From the NCBI RefSeq assembly GCF_019039105.1, contig NZ_JAHPIV010000006.1, forward strand, positions 62,001 through 126,000: a DNA stretch of 64,000 bases, in the 5' to 3' direction. A model generated the notes under the pieces. It was not told where the DNA came from. It did not search any database and was given only the letters and a program-made list of their open reading frames with translations. This DNA is from Desertibacillus haloalkaliphilus (lineage in GTDB: Bacteria; Bacillota; Bacilli; Bacillales; KJ1-10-99). The translations under genes were made by a program, and so were the position numbers. Positions 50,736-58,949 of this stretch are shown piece by piece. Position 1 is the stretch's first letter. Each line of letters opens with the position of its first letter.

Positions 50736-51668
50736 TTATTTTGTAAAACGTCCGCGTAAACGCATAAGCTCGCGATTTAAGTTCGGATCTTTTTCAAAGG
50801 CTGCACGCCCATGCATCCAGAACAAGTTATTAACTAAAACTAAGTCGCCAACTGGTAATTCTAACTCAATCACACTGTCATCGTTTTCAAGTGACTCAGA
50901 CATTTCTTGTAGATATTTCGCTTGGTCCACTGTTTCAGGGTAAACAAATTGATCAATAAAGCAGATGCAATGTTTGTTGTTGTCTTTAAAGAATGTTGTA
51001 CGAAGCACATCTTCATCGACATTTTTACTCGCTGGCGCTTTATATGTGAATTGGTGGCTACCAAGTGGATCATTCGCGAACTTATCAAGTTCATCCCAAT
51101 CATCTAGGTGAAGGAGACGAGACTCGCCACCCTTCGCATTCTCTTCATGCATTTTCATCATAATTAGCCAATCCGTTGGCTCATTGACGAATGTTCCATC
51201 TGTATGAAGCGTAAATGTGCGGTACGCTTGACGCAAGTACGAATCACTATTGTCTGTATCTTTCACCGTAAAGCGCGCATAGTATTTGCCGCTCATCGCA
51301 TCAAAGTTCGGAATGCCGGCAATGTAAGCAAGAGCTGTCCCAAACTTCACATACTCTTCTTTGTCCTCAGTGGCACCTTGAACACCGATTGTAAACCCAC
51401 CCGATTCACGATCATGAATGATGCTGCGAATTAACTCGCGGAAGTTTTCACCCATTAATGTTTCTAGCGTATTCGCAACAATGTGGCGCATATACGGGAC
51501 ATATTCTAACCGTTGGACAGAAATATCACTCACTTGATCTAGAAAACTTTTTACAACCTCTTTTTTAATTTCAATATGATAGAGACGGTTACTTTGCGGA
51601 TGTGGTTTCACCTCAAATGCCTCTTTTGATTGTACAAACTTCATTGCTTTTTGCTCGACAGTTGCCAT
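50736..51668 (-). CDS. csiD: Glutarate 2-hydroxylase (CsiD/GlaH)
   Basis: A 310-residue Fe(II)/2-oxoglutarate-dependent oxygenase of the CsiD family. The iron triad is His155-x-Asp157 (LHTDGTF) and His286 (WMHGRAAF); Arg303 or Arg305 (RLRGRF) would hold 2-oxoglutarate. It hydroxylates glutarate to L-2-hydroxyglutarate and releases succinate and CO2. The L-2-hydroxyglutarate oxidase gene lies upstream in the same cluster, which fits the E. coli csiD-lhgO pathway. RBS GGGAGGA before ATG 51668. It has its own strong promoter and a structured 260-base leader with a terminator, so it can be controlled apart from the genes before it. Confidence 0.94.
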   Translation of the reverse strand: MATVEQKAMKFVQSKEAFEVKPHPQSNRLYHIEIKKEVVKSFLDQVSDISVQRLEYVPYMRHIVANTLETLMGENFRELIRSIIHDRESGGFTIGVQGATEDKEEYVKFGTALAYIAGIPNFDAMSGKYYARFTVKDTDNSDSYLRQAYRTFTLHTDGTFVNEPTDWLIMMKMHEENAKGGESRLLHLDDWDELDKFANDPLGSHQFTYKAPASKNVDEDVLRTTFFKDNNKHCICFIDQFVYPETVDQAKYLQEMSESLENDDSVIELELPVGDLVLVNNLFWMHGRAAFEKDPNLNRELMRLRGRFTK

Positions 51669-51720
51669 TATAAATTCCTCCCTGTATTTGGATAGTTGTT
51701 TTGGCCTGATAGGAGAAAAT

Positions 51721-51778
51721 AAAAATGACCAGCCATATTAAGGAGCTACGCGTAGCGTCCAAAATACAACTGGCCATT
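51721..51778 (-). terminator. Terminator in the csiD leader
   Basis: AATGGCCAG/CTGGTCATT (9 bp, one G-T) encloses the perfect palindrome GCTACGCGTAGC (51745-51756) and is followed by TTTTTATTTT on the minus strand. It lies about 50 bases before the csiD start, so it can attenuate csiD. Confidence 0.8.
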
Positions 51779-51912
51779 ATTTACTGAACTGCTCTACGGC
51801 AAGTAGAGTCATAGTAAATCGTACAGTTTCGTTTATTCTTTTTTCACCCTATTATGTGACCTTATCTATTCGTACTCACGATTTTGAAAGGGTAATCAAT
51901 CAAAGGTGAGTA
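51779..51912 (-). ncRNA. Candidate structured csiD leader RNA (pseudoknot plus stem-loop)
   Basis: Starting about 16 bases after the predicted start site: TACTCAC (51912-51906) pairs with GTGAGTA (51879-51873). TTACCCT in its loop (51895-51889) pairs with AGGGTGA downstream (51850-51844, one G-U), giving an H-type pseudoknot. ATTTACT/AGTAAAT with inner CTCTAC/GTAGAG (51819-51779) follows and abuts the terminator. It matches no riboswitch class I know. Pairings were found by eye. Confidence 0.5.
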
Positions 51913-51934
51913 TGTGTTCTTCTTTATACTTTAT

Positions 51935-51963
51935 ATTATAAGCACAGTGAATACAGAAGTCAA
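51935..51963 (-). promoter_or_regulatory. Internal promoter of csiD
   Basis: TTGACT (51963-51958), a 17-base spacer and TATAAT (51940-51935) on the minus strand, 28 bases after the DUF3870 stop codon. Start expected near 51,928. Confidence 0.88.
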
Positions 51964-51990
51964 TGGTTTTATCTAAAAATTTTGAATGAT

Positions 51991-52320
51991 TCAATTCTTT
52001 TCTTCAGCTTTCACTTGCTGGAAATGCAAGTGTAGATCCTTTAAGGCCGCAGCAAGTGCGTGTGTCGCCTTACCGCGATAATAGTTTTGTAATGCCTGAA
52101 GCGGCTCTTCAATTCCATCATTTAAGCTAACCCCTTTGAGCAAGGAACCTACAAATTCTCGGCCATGCTCGGTTGCAAGTGTACAAGAAGCCTCTAAGAT
52201 AACGCCATACTTGCGGTCCACTTCCGCTGTAATGGTTAGTGTATCAAATACACTTTTCGCCGCCATCCCTTGTGGCAAACGCGCGTGCCCCGCTATAAAC
52301 ATCGTATTTGTATTAATCAT
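51991..52320 (-). CDS. DUF3870 protein of the glutarate cluster
   Basis: A 109-residue protein, MINTNTMFIAGHARLPQGMA onward, of the DUF3870 group. No membrane segment. VILEASCTLATEHGREFV contains a conserved cysteine. In other genomes these genes often lie beside FAH, oxidoreductase and TRAP genes, but the function is unknown. ATG 52320 is preferred over TTG 52329 because AAAGGGGAG is at the right distance. It sits 45 bases after lhgO. Confidence 0.78.
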   Translation of the reverse strand: MINTNTMFIAGHARLPQGMAAKSVFDTLTITAEVDRKYGVILEASCTLATEHGREFVGSLLKGVSLNDGIEEPLQALQNYYRGKATHALAAALKDLHLHFQQVKAEEKN

Positions 52321-52365
52321 CGCTGCCAATCTCCCCTTTCTTCCTTGCTGTAGGTCACCTAGACG

Positions 52366-53583
52366 TTACGAAATGATCGCTGCAGCTTTTAAATGCTCTT
52401 GTGCCGGAATGCGGCTGACTACTTCCTTACCGATCTCAATCGATGCGGTTGCTGCTGGTGATGGCGCATTACAGACGTGAACACTTTTCTTCCCTAAAAT
52501 AATGTGGAAGTCATCTACTAATCCACCATCATGCTTTAGAGCTTGCGCGCGCACGCCCGCTGGTCCTGGGACAAGGTCATCTGCGGTAATTTCAGGAATT
52601 AATTGTTGCAAGCTCTCAACAAATCTCGCCTTACTGACTGATCGATACATTTCTTCAAGCCCTTCTTTCATAAACTTGCTCGCAAGCTTCCAAAATCCGC
52701 CGTAACGCATCACTTCTGAAAAATCTCTTGCACTAAAGTCTGTCTTTTTATAACCTTCACGTTTAAAACTTAAGACAGCATTCGGCCCCGCATCCACTTC
52801 CCCACCAATCATGCGCGTGAAATGAACACCTAAAAATGGGAAGTTCGGGTTAGGAACCGGATAAATTAAGTTTTTCACTAGGTAGCGTTTTTCAGGCTTT
52901 AGCTTAAAATATTCGCCTCGAAACGGAACGATCTTCATATCTGTTTGGTAACCGGTACTTTTGGCAACACGATCACTATGAAGACCAGCACAATTAATGA
53001 CAACACGTGCACGGTGCGTATCTTTATCTGTCTCAATGACAACACCGTCGTCATTTTCATGAATCTTTTCAACTTTTGTACCAAGCTGGATTTCGCCACC
53101 ACGCTCACGAATAATCTCACCGAACTTTTCACTCACTTGACGATAGTTTACAATCCCCGCCATTGGTACACGAATCGCACCAACACCACGAACATGTGGT
53201 TCAATTTCCTTTAATTCATCAGGGCCTATTTTTTGAATCGCGAGCTCATTTTCCAGGCCACGATTATACAAGTTTTCTAGTAACGGTAGTTCCTCTTGGT
53301 TTGTTGCGACGATCACTTTTCCACAGATATCATGTTCAATGTCATGCTCCTGACAAAAACGCGTCATCGATTGACTACCTTGTCGTGCGAACCTAGCTTT
53401 GAAACTACCAGGCTTATAATAGATTCCTGAGTGAATCACACCACTGTTATGTCCCGTTTGATGCTCTGCTAGTTGCTTCTCTTTTTCAATCACGAGCACC
53501 TTCGCATTTGGGTACCGTTCATACAAAGCCATTCCAGTTGAAAGGCCTACAATCCCTCCACCTACGATTGCAAAATCAAACAT
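52366..53583 (-). CDS. lhgO: L-2-hydroxyglutarate oxidase / dehydrogenase
   Basis: A 405-residue FAD protein of the DAO superfamily, LhgO group. The dinucleotide-binding GGGIVGLSTGMAL is at residues 8-20, the family block QTGHNSGVIHSGIYYKPGS at 42-60, and PGPAGVRAQAL near the C-terminus. It oxidises L-2-hydroxyglutarate, the CsiD product, to 2-oxoglutarate, which closes the cycle since CsiD uses 2-oxoglutarate. Electrons go to the quinone pool in E. coli. RBS GGAGGGAG before ATG 53583; 18 bases after the FAH gene. Confidence 0.93.
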   Translation of the reverse strand: MFDFAIVGGGIVGLSTGMALYERYPNAKVLVIEKEKQLAEHQTGHNSGVIHSGIYYKPGSFKARFARQGSQSMTRFCQEHDIEHDICGKVIVATNQEELPLLENLYNRGLENELAIQKIGPDELKEIEPHVRGVGAIRVPMAGIVNYRQVSEKFGEIIRERGGEIQLGTKVEKIHENDDGVVIETDKDTHRARVVINCAGLHSDRVAKSTGYQTDMKIVPFRGEYFKLKPEKRYLVKNLIYPVPNPNFPFLGVHFTRMIGGEVDAGPNAVLSFKREGYKKTDFSARDFSEVMRYGGFWKLASKFMKEGLEEMYRSVSKARFVESLQQLIPEITADDLVPGPAGVRAQALKHDGGLVDDFHIILGKKSVHVCNAPSPAATASIEIGKEVVSRIPAQEHLKAAAIIS

Positions 53584-53601
53584 TGTACTCCCTCCAGTTA
53601 T

Positions 53602-54468
53602 TTATTTTTTTAAATCAATGACTGAGTTAACTAGCGTTTCAAATCCATCAATCCGACATTCGACGACGTCACCATCACGAATCACGACCGCTCCCGGCGT
53701 ACCTGTTGAAATGATATCACCTGGCAATAACGTCATTACTTGTGAGTGAAATGAAACTAAATCCCACGGTCGGAACGTCATATTTTCAACAACATTCTTT
53801 CGATGCAGTTCACCATTAATCATCGTTGATACTTCCAGTGTTAACACATCTTCAACTTCATCAGCTGTCACTAGCTGTGGTCCAAAACTAAAGAATGTAT
53901 CAAAGCTTTTCGACCGAGTTAAGTACCTTGGGTTTCGCTGCAAAATATCTTCAGCAGTCATATCAATGATCGTTGTAAAACCAGCAATTACATCTTTTGC
54001 GTTTTCAGCAGAAACGTCTTTACATTCCTTGCCGATGATAATCCCAAGTTCAGCTTCAGCTGTCGTTCGCTCTGACTGCTTTGGAATGTTGATCGTATCT
54101 TTCGGGCCAATAATGGTTGTATCCGGCTTCATAAAACTTGCCGGCTCGGTATTCGGTGACTTTTCACTTAAATCAGCCGCATGCTCTACATAGTTCAGAC
54201 CAATGCCCCAAATTTTTCGTGGATGACGGTATAACGGTCCGAAGTCTACGTCAGCTTGAGGAATGGCTTGCAAACCATCACCTAGAACCCCATCACGTTG
54301 GTACCACGTGTTGATTTGCTCTAACTCGCCTTTTTCAATGATCGCAAACACATCTGTCGACCAGTTCTTATCTAGTTGCTTATTAATCTCTTCAATTAGA
54401 TAAACGTTTCCTCCATCTACAATAGCTGCTTTTTCTGTTTGGTTATGTTTTACAGTAGCTAATCTCAT
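53602..54468 (-). CDS. Fumarylacetoacetate hydrolase (FAH) family protein
   Basis: A 288-residue FAH-fold protein. IWGIGLNYVEHA precedes the metal-binding E-x-E region TAEAELGIIIGKE; FTTIIDMTAED and the C-terminal LLPGDIISTGTPG are family signatures. FAH proteins cleave or decarboxylate beta-diketo and hydroxy acids using Mg2+ or Mn2+. Its reaction in a glutarate pathway is not known; it may act on a side substrate or repair product. It overlaps no gene and lies between gntR and lhgO in one run. Confidence 0.87.
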   Translation of the reverse strand: MRLATVKHNQTEKAAIVDGGNVYLIEEINKQLDKNWSTDVFAIIEKGELEQINTWYQRDGVLGDGLQAIPQADVDFGPLYRHPRKIWGIGLNYVEHAADLSEKSPNTEPASFMKPDTTIIGPKDTINIPKQSERTTAEAELGIIIGKECKDVSAENAKDVIAGFTTIIDMTAEDILQRNPRYLTRSKSFDTFFSFGPQLVTADEVEDVLTLEVSTMINGELHRKNVVENMTFRPWDLVSFHSQVMTLLPGDIISTGTPGAVVIRDGDVVECRIDGFETLVNSVIDLKK

Positions 54469-54526
54469 AACGATTTCCTCATTTCATTTTAGTATTAGTT
54501 TAGTAGTTGATTCATTGCTCTAACAT

Positions 54527-55207
54527 CTACGACCCGTCTGATTCACTTTCTTGTGGCTGCATCTGTTTCATTACTGAGATTAAGTTATTTTTCGTACGCA
54601 AAATGTGATACTCGATCGCTGTACGCAACTCTTGCGGATCATCACGCATAACCGCCTCGTAAATCATCCGATGCTCCCGTTGAGTTTCAGGGTAATGATC
54701 GACAAGCAAACTCGGGGCGATTGGCGAAATCCCCAGGCTCTCCACCATTGTATGCACCCGCGTCCACGGGCAGCCTTTTCGTAATGTTTTATGGAAATTA
54801 GCATTTAAATTCACATAGTAATCATTCGTCTCAGCAGTAAGCTGTAACGATTCCATCTTTATTAAAGTACTCCCTAGTTCTTCTTTATCTTCTCGTGTTA
54901 AATACGGTAATGACTTTTCAACCGCTAATCCTTCTAAAAATGAGCGGGTATGATATATTTCTTCGATATCCTCAACCGTAATTGGGGTGACGATGGCCCC
55001 ACGATGTGGTTCAATTTTGACAAGCCCTTCGATTTGCAATTGACGTAACGCTTCACGAACAGGCATACGGCTAACTCCTAACCTCGTTGCCCACTCTTCT
55101 TGTTTAAGTCGTTCTCCTTTTTTCAATGTGCCGTCTAGAATGGCTTGCCTTAAACTTGTTGTCACATAGTATAAAACCGTGGCTTTGTCTTTCATTTCAT
55201 TACCCAA
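54527..55207 (-). CDS. GntR-family regulator, FadR/FCD subgroup
   Basis: A 226-residue regulator. The N-terminal winged helix (10-75) has LKKGERLKQEEWATRLGVSR and MPVREALRQLQIEGLV. The C-terminal FCD domain (about 85-215) has the usual metal-ligand helices (for example NANFHKTL and EHRMIYEAV). FCD regulators sense carboxylic acids; the E. coli glutarate regulator GlaR (CsiR) is of this type. The start is TTG at 55207, 8 bases after GAGGTGG. Candidate operators of TTGTATCCAA type lie before the first gene of the run at 58,453, 58,584 and 58,768. Confidence 0.88.
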   Translation of the reverse strand: MGNEMKDKATVLYYVTTSLRQAILDGTLKKGERLKQEEWATRLGVSRMPVREALRQLQIEGLVKIEPHRGAIVTPITVEDIEEIYHTRSFLEGLAVEKSLPYLTREDKEELGSTLIKMESLQLTAETNDYYVNLNANFHKTLRKGCPWTRVHTMVESLGISPIAPSLLVDHYPETQREHRMIYEAVMRDDPQELRTAIEYHILRTKNNLISVMKQMQPQESESDGS

Positions 55208-55285
55208 TTACAAACCACCTCTTACAATTGAATTAGGACTCTCTCTTAATTAGAGAGCCCTTTTTTAGAATACCAAAGTTTCCGA

Positions 55286-56257
55286 TTACTCGATAACCCC
55301 CTGCTCTTGGTAGTAACGCTCAGCTCCTGGGTGCACTGGTACATTGGCAATCCCTTCTGTTGCTAATTGGACATCAAATTGCTCAAACACACCATGAGAC
55401 CCTTTAATGTCATCTAAGTTTTCCCACAATGTACTTACAAGTTCATATGCAACTTCATCAGACATTCTTGCGTCTGCCACAATAAAGTTATACTGAGCAA
55501 CGGTTTTCACATCATAATCTTGGTTTTCATAGGTTCCAGCCGGAATGTCTAATTGAACGTAAAACGGATTATCTGCCATTAATTCATCAATCTTATCCTG
55601 TTCCATGCTTAATAACTTTCCATCAGCTGTTGAAAGCATCTCTGATACGGCAGATGTCGGTATCCCAGCGTTCACCATCGCCGCGTCAATTTGATTATTT
55701 CTCATTAAGTCAGTCGCTTCAGTAAAGCCAACAAAGTTTGTATTTACATCATCAAACGTTAACCCATAAAGCCCAATTGTACGCTCTGCCTCTGTCTCAG
55801 TCGCACTTCCAGTTGCACCTGGTGCAAATTGCTTTCCTTCAACATCGGCGATCTCCTCAACTCCACCGCCATCCCTTGCTACGAAATAGTTGTAGTTTGG
55901 ATATAAGGCGGCAATCACTCGTAAATCTTCATATGCACGACCATCAAAGGAAGCATCGCCATTATAAGCGTCAATAGCAACCCCAGCTGTTGTCCAGCCA
56001 ACATCGGCTTCACCTTGCTGGATAAAGTTAATGTTTTGAACACTCCCATTTGAAGCTTGTGAGCTTGCTGTTATATCTTCAATCTCATTGGACCACAAGT
56101 CAGAAATGATTGAACCAGATGGATAGTAAATCCCTGTTGTAGTCCCTGTTGCAAAGTTAATGCGATCTTCCCCACTACCACCTGCACCATCTGAGCTACA
56201 GCCTGCAGCTAGTAAAGAAGTACCTAAAATGAATGGAACGACTAATTTTTTGAACAT
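55286..56257 (-). CDS. TAXI-family TRAP solute-binding lipoprotein 2
   Basis: A 323-residue lipoprotein with signal MFKKLVVPFILGTSLLAAGC and a lipidated Cys20. The TAXI domain has FATGTTTGIYYPSGSIISDL near the start and VPVHPGAERYYQEQGVIE at the end. About as long as the first TAXI protein but clearly diverged. By context it should bind glutarate or 2-hydroxyglutarate. ATG 56257 follows AGGAGGAGAGG; the open frame starts 15 codons earlier without a site. Confidence 0.92.
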   Translation of the reverse strand: MFKKLVVPFILGTSLLAAGCSSDGAGGSGEDRINFATGTTTGIYYPSGSIISDLWSNEIEDITASSQASNGSVQNINFIQQGEADVGWTTAGVAIDAYNGDASFDGRAYEDLRVIAALYPNYNYFVARDGGGVEEIADVEGKQFAPGATGSATETEAERTIGLYGLTFDDVNTNFVGFTEATDLMRNNQIDAAMVNAGIPTSAVSEMLSTADGKLLSMEQDKIDELMADNPFYVQLDIPAGTYENQDYDVKTVAQYNFIVADARMSDEVAYELVSTLWENLDDIKGSHGVFEQFDVQLATEGIANVPVHPGAERYYQEQGVIE

Positions 56258-56329
56258 AATTTCCTCTCCTCCTATGGTTTCGTATATTTTTATGTCTAAC
56301 ATAAAGTTAATTCATAGATTCATAGTGGC

Positions 56330-58303
56330 TTAAGATGCTGCCGGCTTCATACTTGCCGGTTGTCGCTTCTTCTGCCTCAACCCTTGCGAGATAATAAGCA
56401 ATAGCAACAATGCAATACCTATTAAGTCATAAATGAGCGCAGGCTCAATTAATAGGAATGCACTCGTAAATAAGAGCAGGCGCTCAACAAGATTTACCCT
56501 TGTTACGAGCCAACCTTGTAAGGCTGATGCAAGTGAGACAACCCCAACAAGCGCAGTTAGCAGTGCAAGAAAGCTCGCAACGACACTCTCACCATTAAAC
56601 AGTAGGACCGGATTAAATAAGAAGAAAAACGGAATGATAAACCCGGTAATCCCAACACGCATCGCTGTCCAAGAGACTTTATTAGGAGAAGCCTTCGCGA
56701 TCCCAGCAGCTGCATAAGAAGCAAGCGCCACTGGAGGTGTAATACTTGATAATGCTGCATAGTAGAATGCAAACATGTGAGCCGCTAAGACAGGAACGCC
56801 GAGCTCGACTAACAGTGGCGCCGAAACTGTAGCTACAATAATGTAAGCAGCAGTTGCCGGTACACCCATCCCCATCACAATACTAACAAGCATTGTTAGT
56901 ACAGCAGCTAAAAATACACTCTCTCCTGCAAAATGAAGGATGTTATTCCCTAACACTAGACCTAAGCTTGTTAATGAGACCGTCCCAACGACCACACCAA
57001 CAATTGCACAAGCAACACCAACACCAACAGCTGCCTTTGTCCCTTCTTCTATCGAACGAATAATTGTTTTCATATCCATTCGCGTTGACTTTCTTAACCA
57101 ACTTGCAACAACTGTGGAAAAGAGCGACCAAACAGCCGCGTATAATGGCGTAACCCCATACACCAATAAGCCAACGAGGACAACCAGGGGAATCAGCAAG
57201 TGCCCGCCTTCCTTTAATACCTTAAGCGCATTCGGGATATTTTCCTTTGAAATCCCTTCTAGTCCTAACTTTTTTGCTTCAAAGTGAACAACCATAAAGA
57301 CCGTCACATAATATAAAATTGCTGGAATAATCGCTGCCAAAATGACTGTTGTATAAGGAACACCAATGAACTCCGCCATAATAAAACCGGCTGCCCCCAT
57401 GATTGGTGGTGCAAACAACCCCCCTGTTGAGGAAACGGCTTCTACAGATCCTGAAAAGTGCGACTTGTATCCAGTACGCTTCATGAGTGGAATGGTCACC
57501 GATCCAGTCGTAACAACGTTACCTACAGCACTTCCATTTACCATTCCCATAAAGCCACTTCCGATAACTGAGACCTTCGCCGGTCCTCCAGCTGATCGAC
57601 CAGCAATGGTTAGAGCCAAGTCATTAATAAAGTCTGTAAAACCACTATTCTTAAGAAATGCACCAAAGAGAACGAACAGGAAAATATAGGTCGCAGAAAC
57701 ACCTAAAGCAATTCCAAAAATCCCTTGCGTACCCCAGAACATAATGTCTATGATCCGGTTGACACTGAATCCGCTATGACCTAACGGCCCGGAGAAGTAG
57801 ACCCCAACTAAATTATAGAGAAGAAAAACAGCCGCAATGATTGTCAGCGCATTTCCAATTGCTCTCCGACTCGCCTCAAACACCATCAGTATTCCGATCC
57901 CGCCAAAAAAATAATCAAGCGGCACATGAACGCCGGCTCTATTTCTTGCAAAATCATCAAACGTGAGAAGCAAGTAACCAACTGAGACCACGGTTAGCAA
58001 GATACAGACGATGTCCCATGCGGTCGGCAATTTCCGTTGCTTATTTTTCTTTTTATTTGCTGGAAATAGTAGAAAGGTAAAGACTAACAAAAAGCCAAGA
58101 TGCCATGCTCGTAACTTAATCGCTTCCAACACACCAAAGCTTGTCACATAAATTTGAAACAAAGACCAAATAATTGCAATAACTGTGATGACCTTAAGCA
58201 TTGGTCCAACATAGGACCTAATGTTAGAATCTGAGTCAAGCTTTTTCACCAGTTCTTCTTGATTCACTTCAGTAATGTCTTGTTTTTTCTTAAAAATACT
58301 CAA
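56330..58303 (-). CDS. Fused TRAP transporter permease (4TM/12TM), TAXI system 2
   Basis: A 657-residue fused TRAP permease, homologous over its length to the one at 41,918. Blocks: VSSTGGLFAPPIMGAAGF, GMGVPATAAYIIVATVSAPL and ITPPVALASYAAAGIA. It is the first gene of the glutarate run, with the TAXI protein gene 72 bases after it, the reverse of the order in system 1, and no DUF1850 gene. The start is TTG at 58303 behind GGGAGGGG. Promoter and operator candidates lie 150-480 bases upstream. Confidence 0.92.
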   Translation of the reverse strand: MSIFKKKQDITEVNQEELVKKLDSDSNIRSYVGPMLKVITVIAIIWSLFQIYVTSFGVLEAIKLRAWHLGFLLVFTFLLFPANKKKNKQRKLPTAWDIVCILLTVVSVGYLLLTFDDFARNRAGVHVPLDYFFGGIGILMVFEASRRAIGNALTIIAAVFLLYNLVGVYFSGPLGHSGFSVNRIIDIMFWGTQGIFGIALGVSATYIFLFVLFGAFLKNSGFTDFINDLALTIAGRSAGGPAKVSVIGSGFMGMVNGSAVGNVVTTGSVTIPLMKRTGYKSHFSGSVEAVSSTGGLFAPPIMGAAGFIMAEFIGVPYTTVILAAIIPAILYYVTVFMVVHFEAKKLGLEGISKENIPNALKVLKEGGHLLIPLVVLVGLLVYGVTPLYAAVWSLFSTVVASWLRKSTRMDMKTIIRSIEEGTKAAVGVGVACAIVGVVVGTVSLTSLGLVLGNNILHFAGESVFLAAVLTMLVSIVMGMGVPATAAYIIVATVSAPLLVELGVPVLAAHMFAFYYAALSSITPPVALASYAAAGIAKASPNKVSWTAMRVGITGFIIPFFFLFNPVLLFNGESVVASFLALLTALVGVVSLASALQGWLVTRVNLVERLLLFTSAFLLIEPALIYDLIGIALLLLLIISQGLRQKKRQPASMKPAAS

Positions 58304-58452
58304 GCATTTCCCCTCCCTCTAAGCTAAATTAGATCTTTTTCACAAACGCGCTCACACCATTTCGGATCCATAACCCTCTATGTGCATACGCGGCGACCTC
58401 ATTCACCCTCACCAATCTCTCTTTTTAAACCAAAAAGTATAAAAACGCTTAC

Positions 58453-58464
58453 ATTGTATCCAAT
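58453..58464. promoter_or_regulatory. GntR-type operator over a -10 hexamer
   Basis: ATTGTATCCAAT. On the minus strand it reads ATTGGATACAAT and contains TACAAT, a likely -10, with GTGAGA at the -35 distance. A regulator bound here would block the glutarate operon promoter. Confidence 0.6.
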
Positions 58465-58583
58465 AAAAACTGGAATCTCACACTATATTTAAGTGACAAA
58501 ACCCACTAACAATCGTTAATAGCGATCACAAAGGGTTCTACCTCCAATTAACATAAACACCATTTCAAAAGTAGTAAATGTAT

Positions 58584-58595
58584 ATTGGATACAAA
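58584..58595. promoter_or_regulatory. Second GntR-type operator
   Basis: TATTGGATACAA (58583-58594) is the exact reverse complement of TTGTATCCAATA at 58454-58465, one of three related sites in the 646-base gap upstream of the TRAP permease gene. Confidence 0.55.
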
Positions 58596-58767
58596 ATGAA
58601 GTTTACCACACGCCGCAACACGATGCAATAATATTCAGTAAATTCCCTCATTTTTTTGTTCTAAACTTAACAAAACCAGTGAAACAGTAAGTTTAAGGAT
58701 CAATTCACATGAGATAACGTAAAAATAATTACATCTCTATCATTTCTAAAATCAATACCTTTTGTAA

Positions 58768-58779
58768 ATTGGATCCAAA
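58768..58779. promoter_or_regulatory. Third GntR-type operator
   Basis: ATTGGATCCAAA with the perfect 10-bp core TTGGATCCAA. The rest of the gap 58,304-58,949 holds no gene; TCATCCTTGCCAGCGCACTC at 58,827 is a relative of 20,363. Confidence 0.5.
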
Positions 58780-58867
58780 AAGAGTCACAGTAGAAAAAAG
58801 TGCGAGTAAGATAACTACTTTGCTCCTCATCCTTGCCAGCGCACTCCGTCCCCTTGTCCACAACAAC

Positions 58868-58900
58868 CAAAAACGACCTGCTGCCACGCAACAAGTCGTT
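58868..58900 (-). terminator. Terminator after the ger operon
   Basis: AAAACGAC/GTCGTTTT stem with T residues on the minus strand, 50 bases after the gerAB-like stop codon. Confidence 0.75.
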
Positions 58901-58949
58901 TTCTCACATATCTAAATATCTAATACCGTCGTTCATTTCTTTCACAAGA

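Noticed and set aside
58304-58949. Sigma-54 promoter for the second TRAP operon
   Set aside because: No TGGCAY-N5-TTGCW match was found; the operator-overlapped TACAAT site fits a sigma-A promoter instead.
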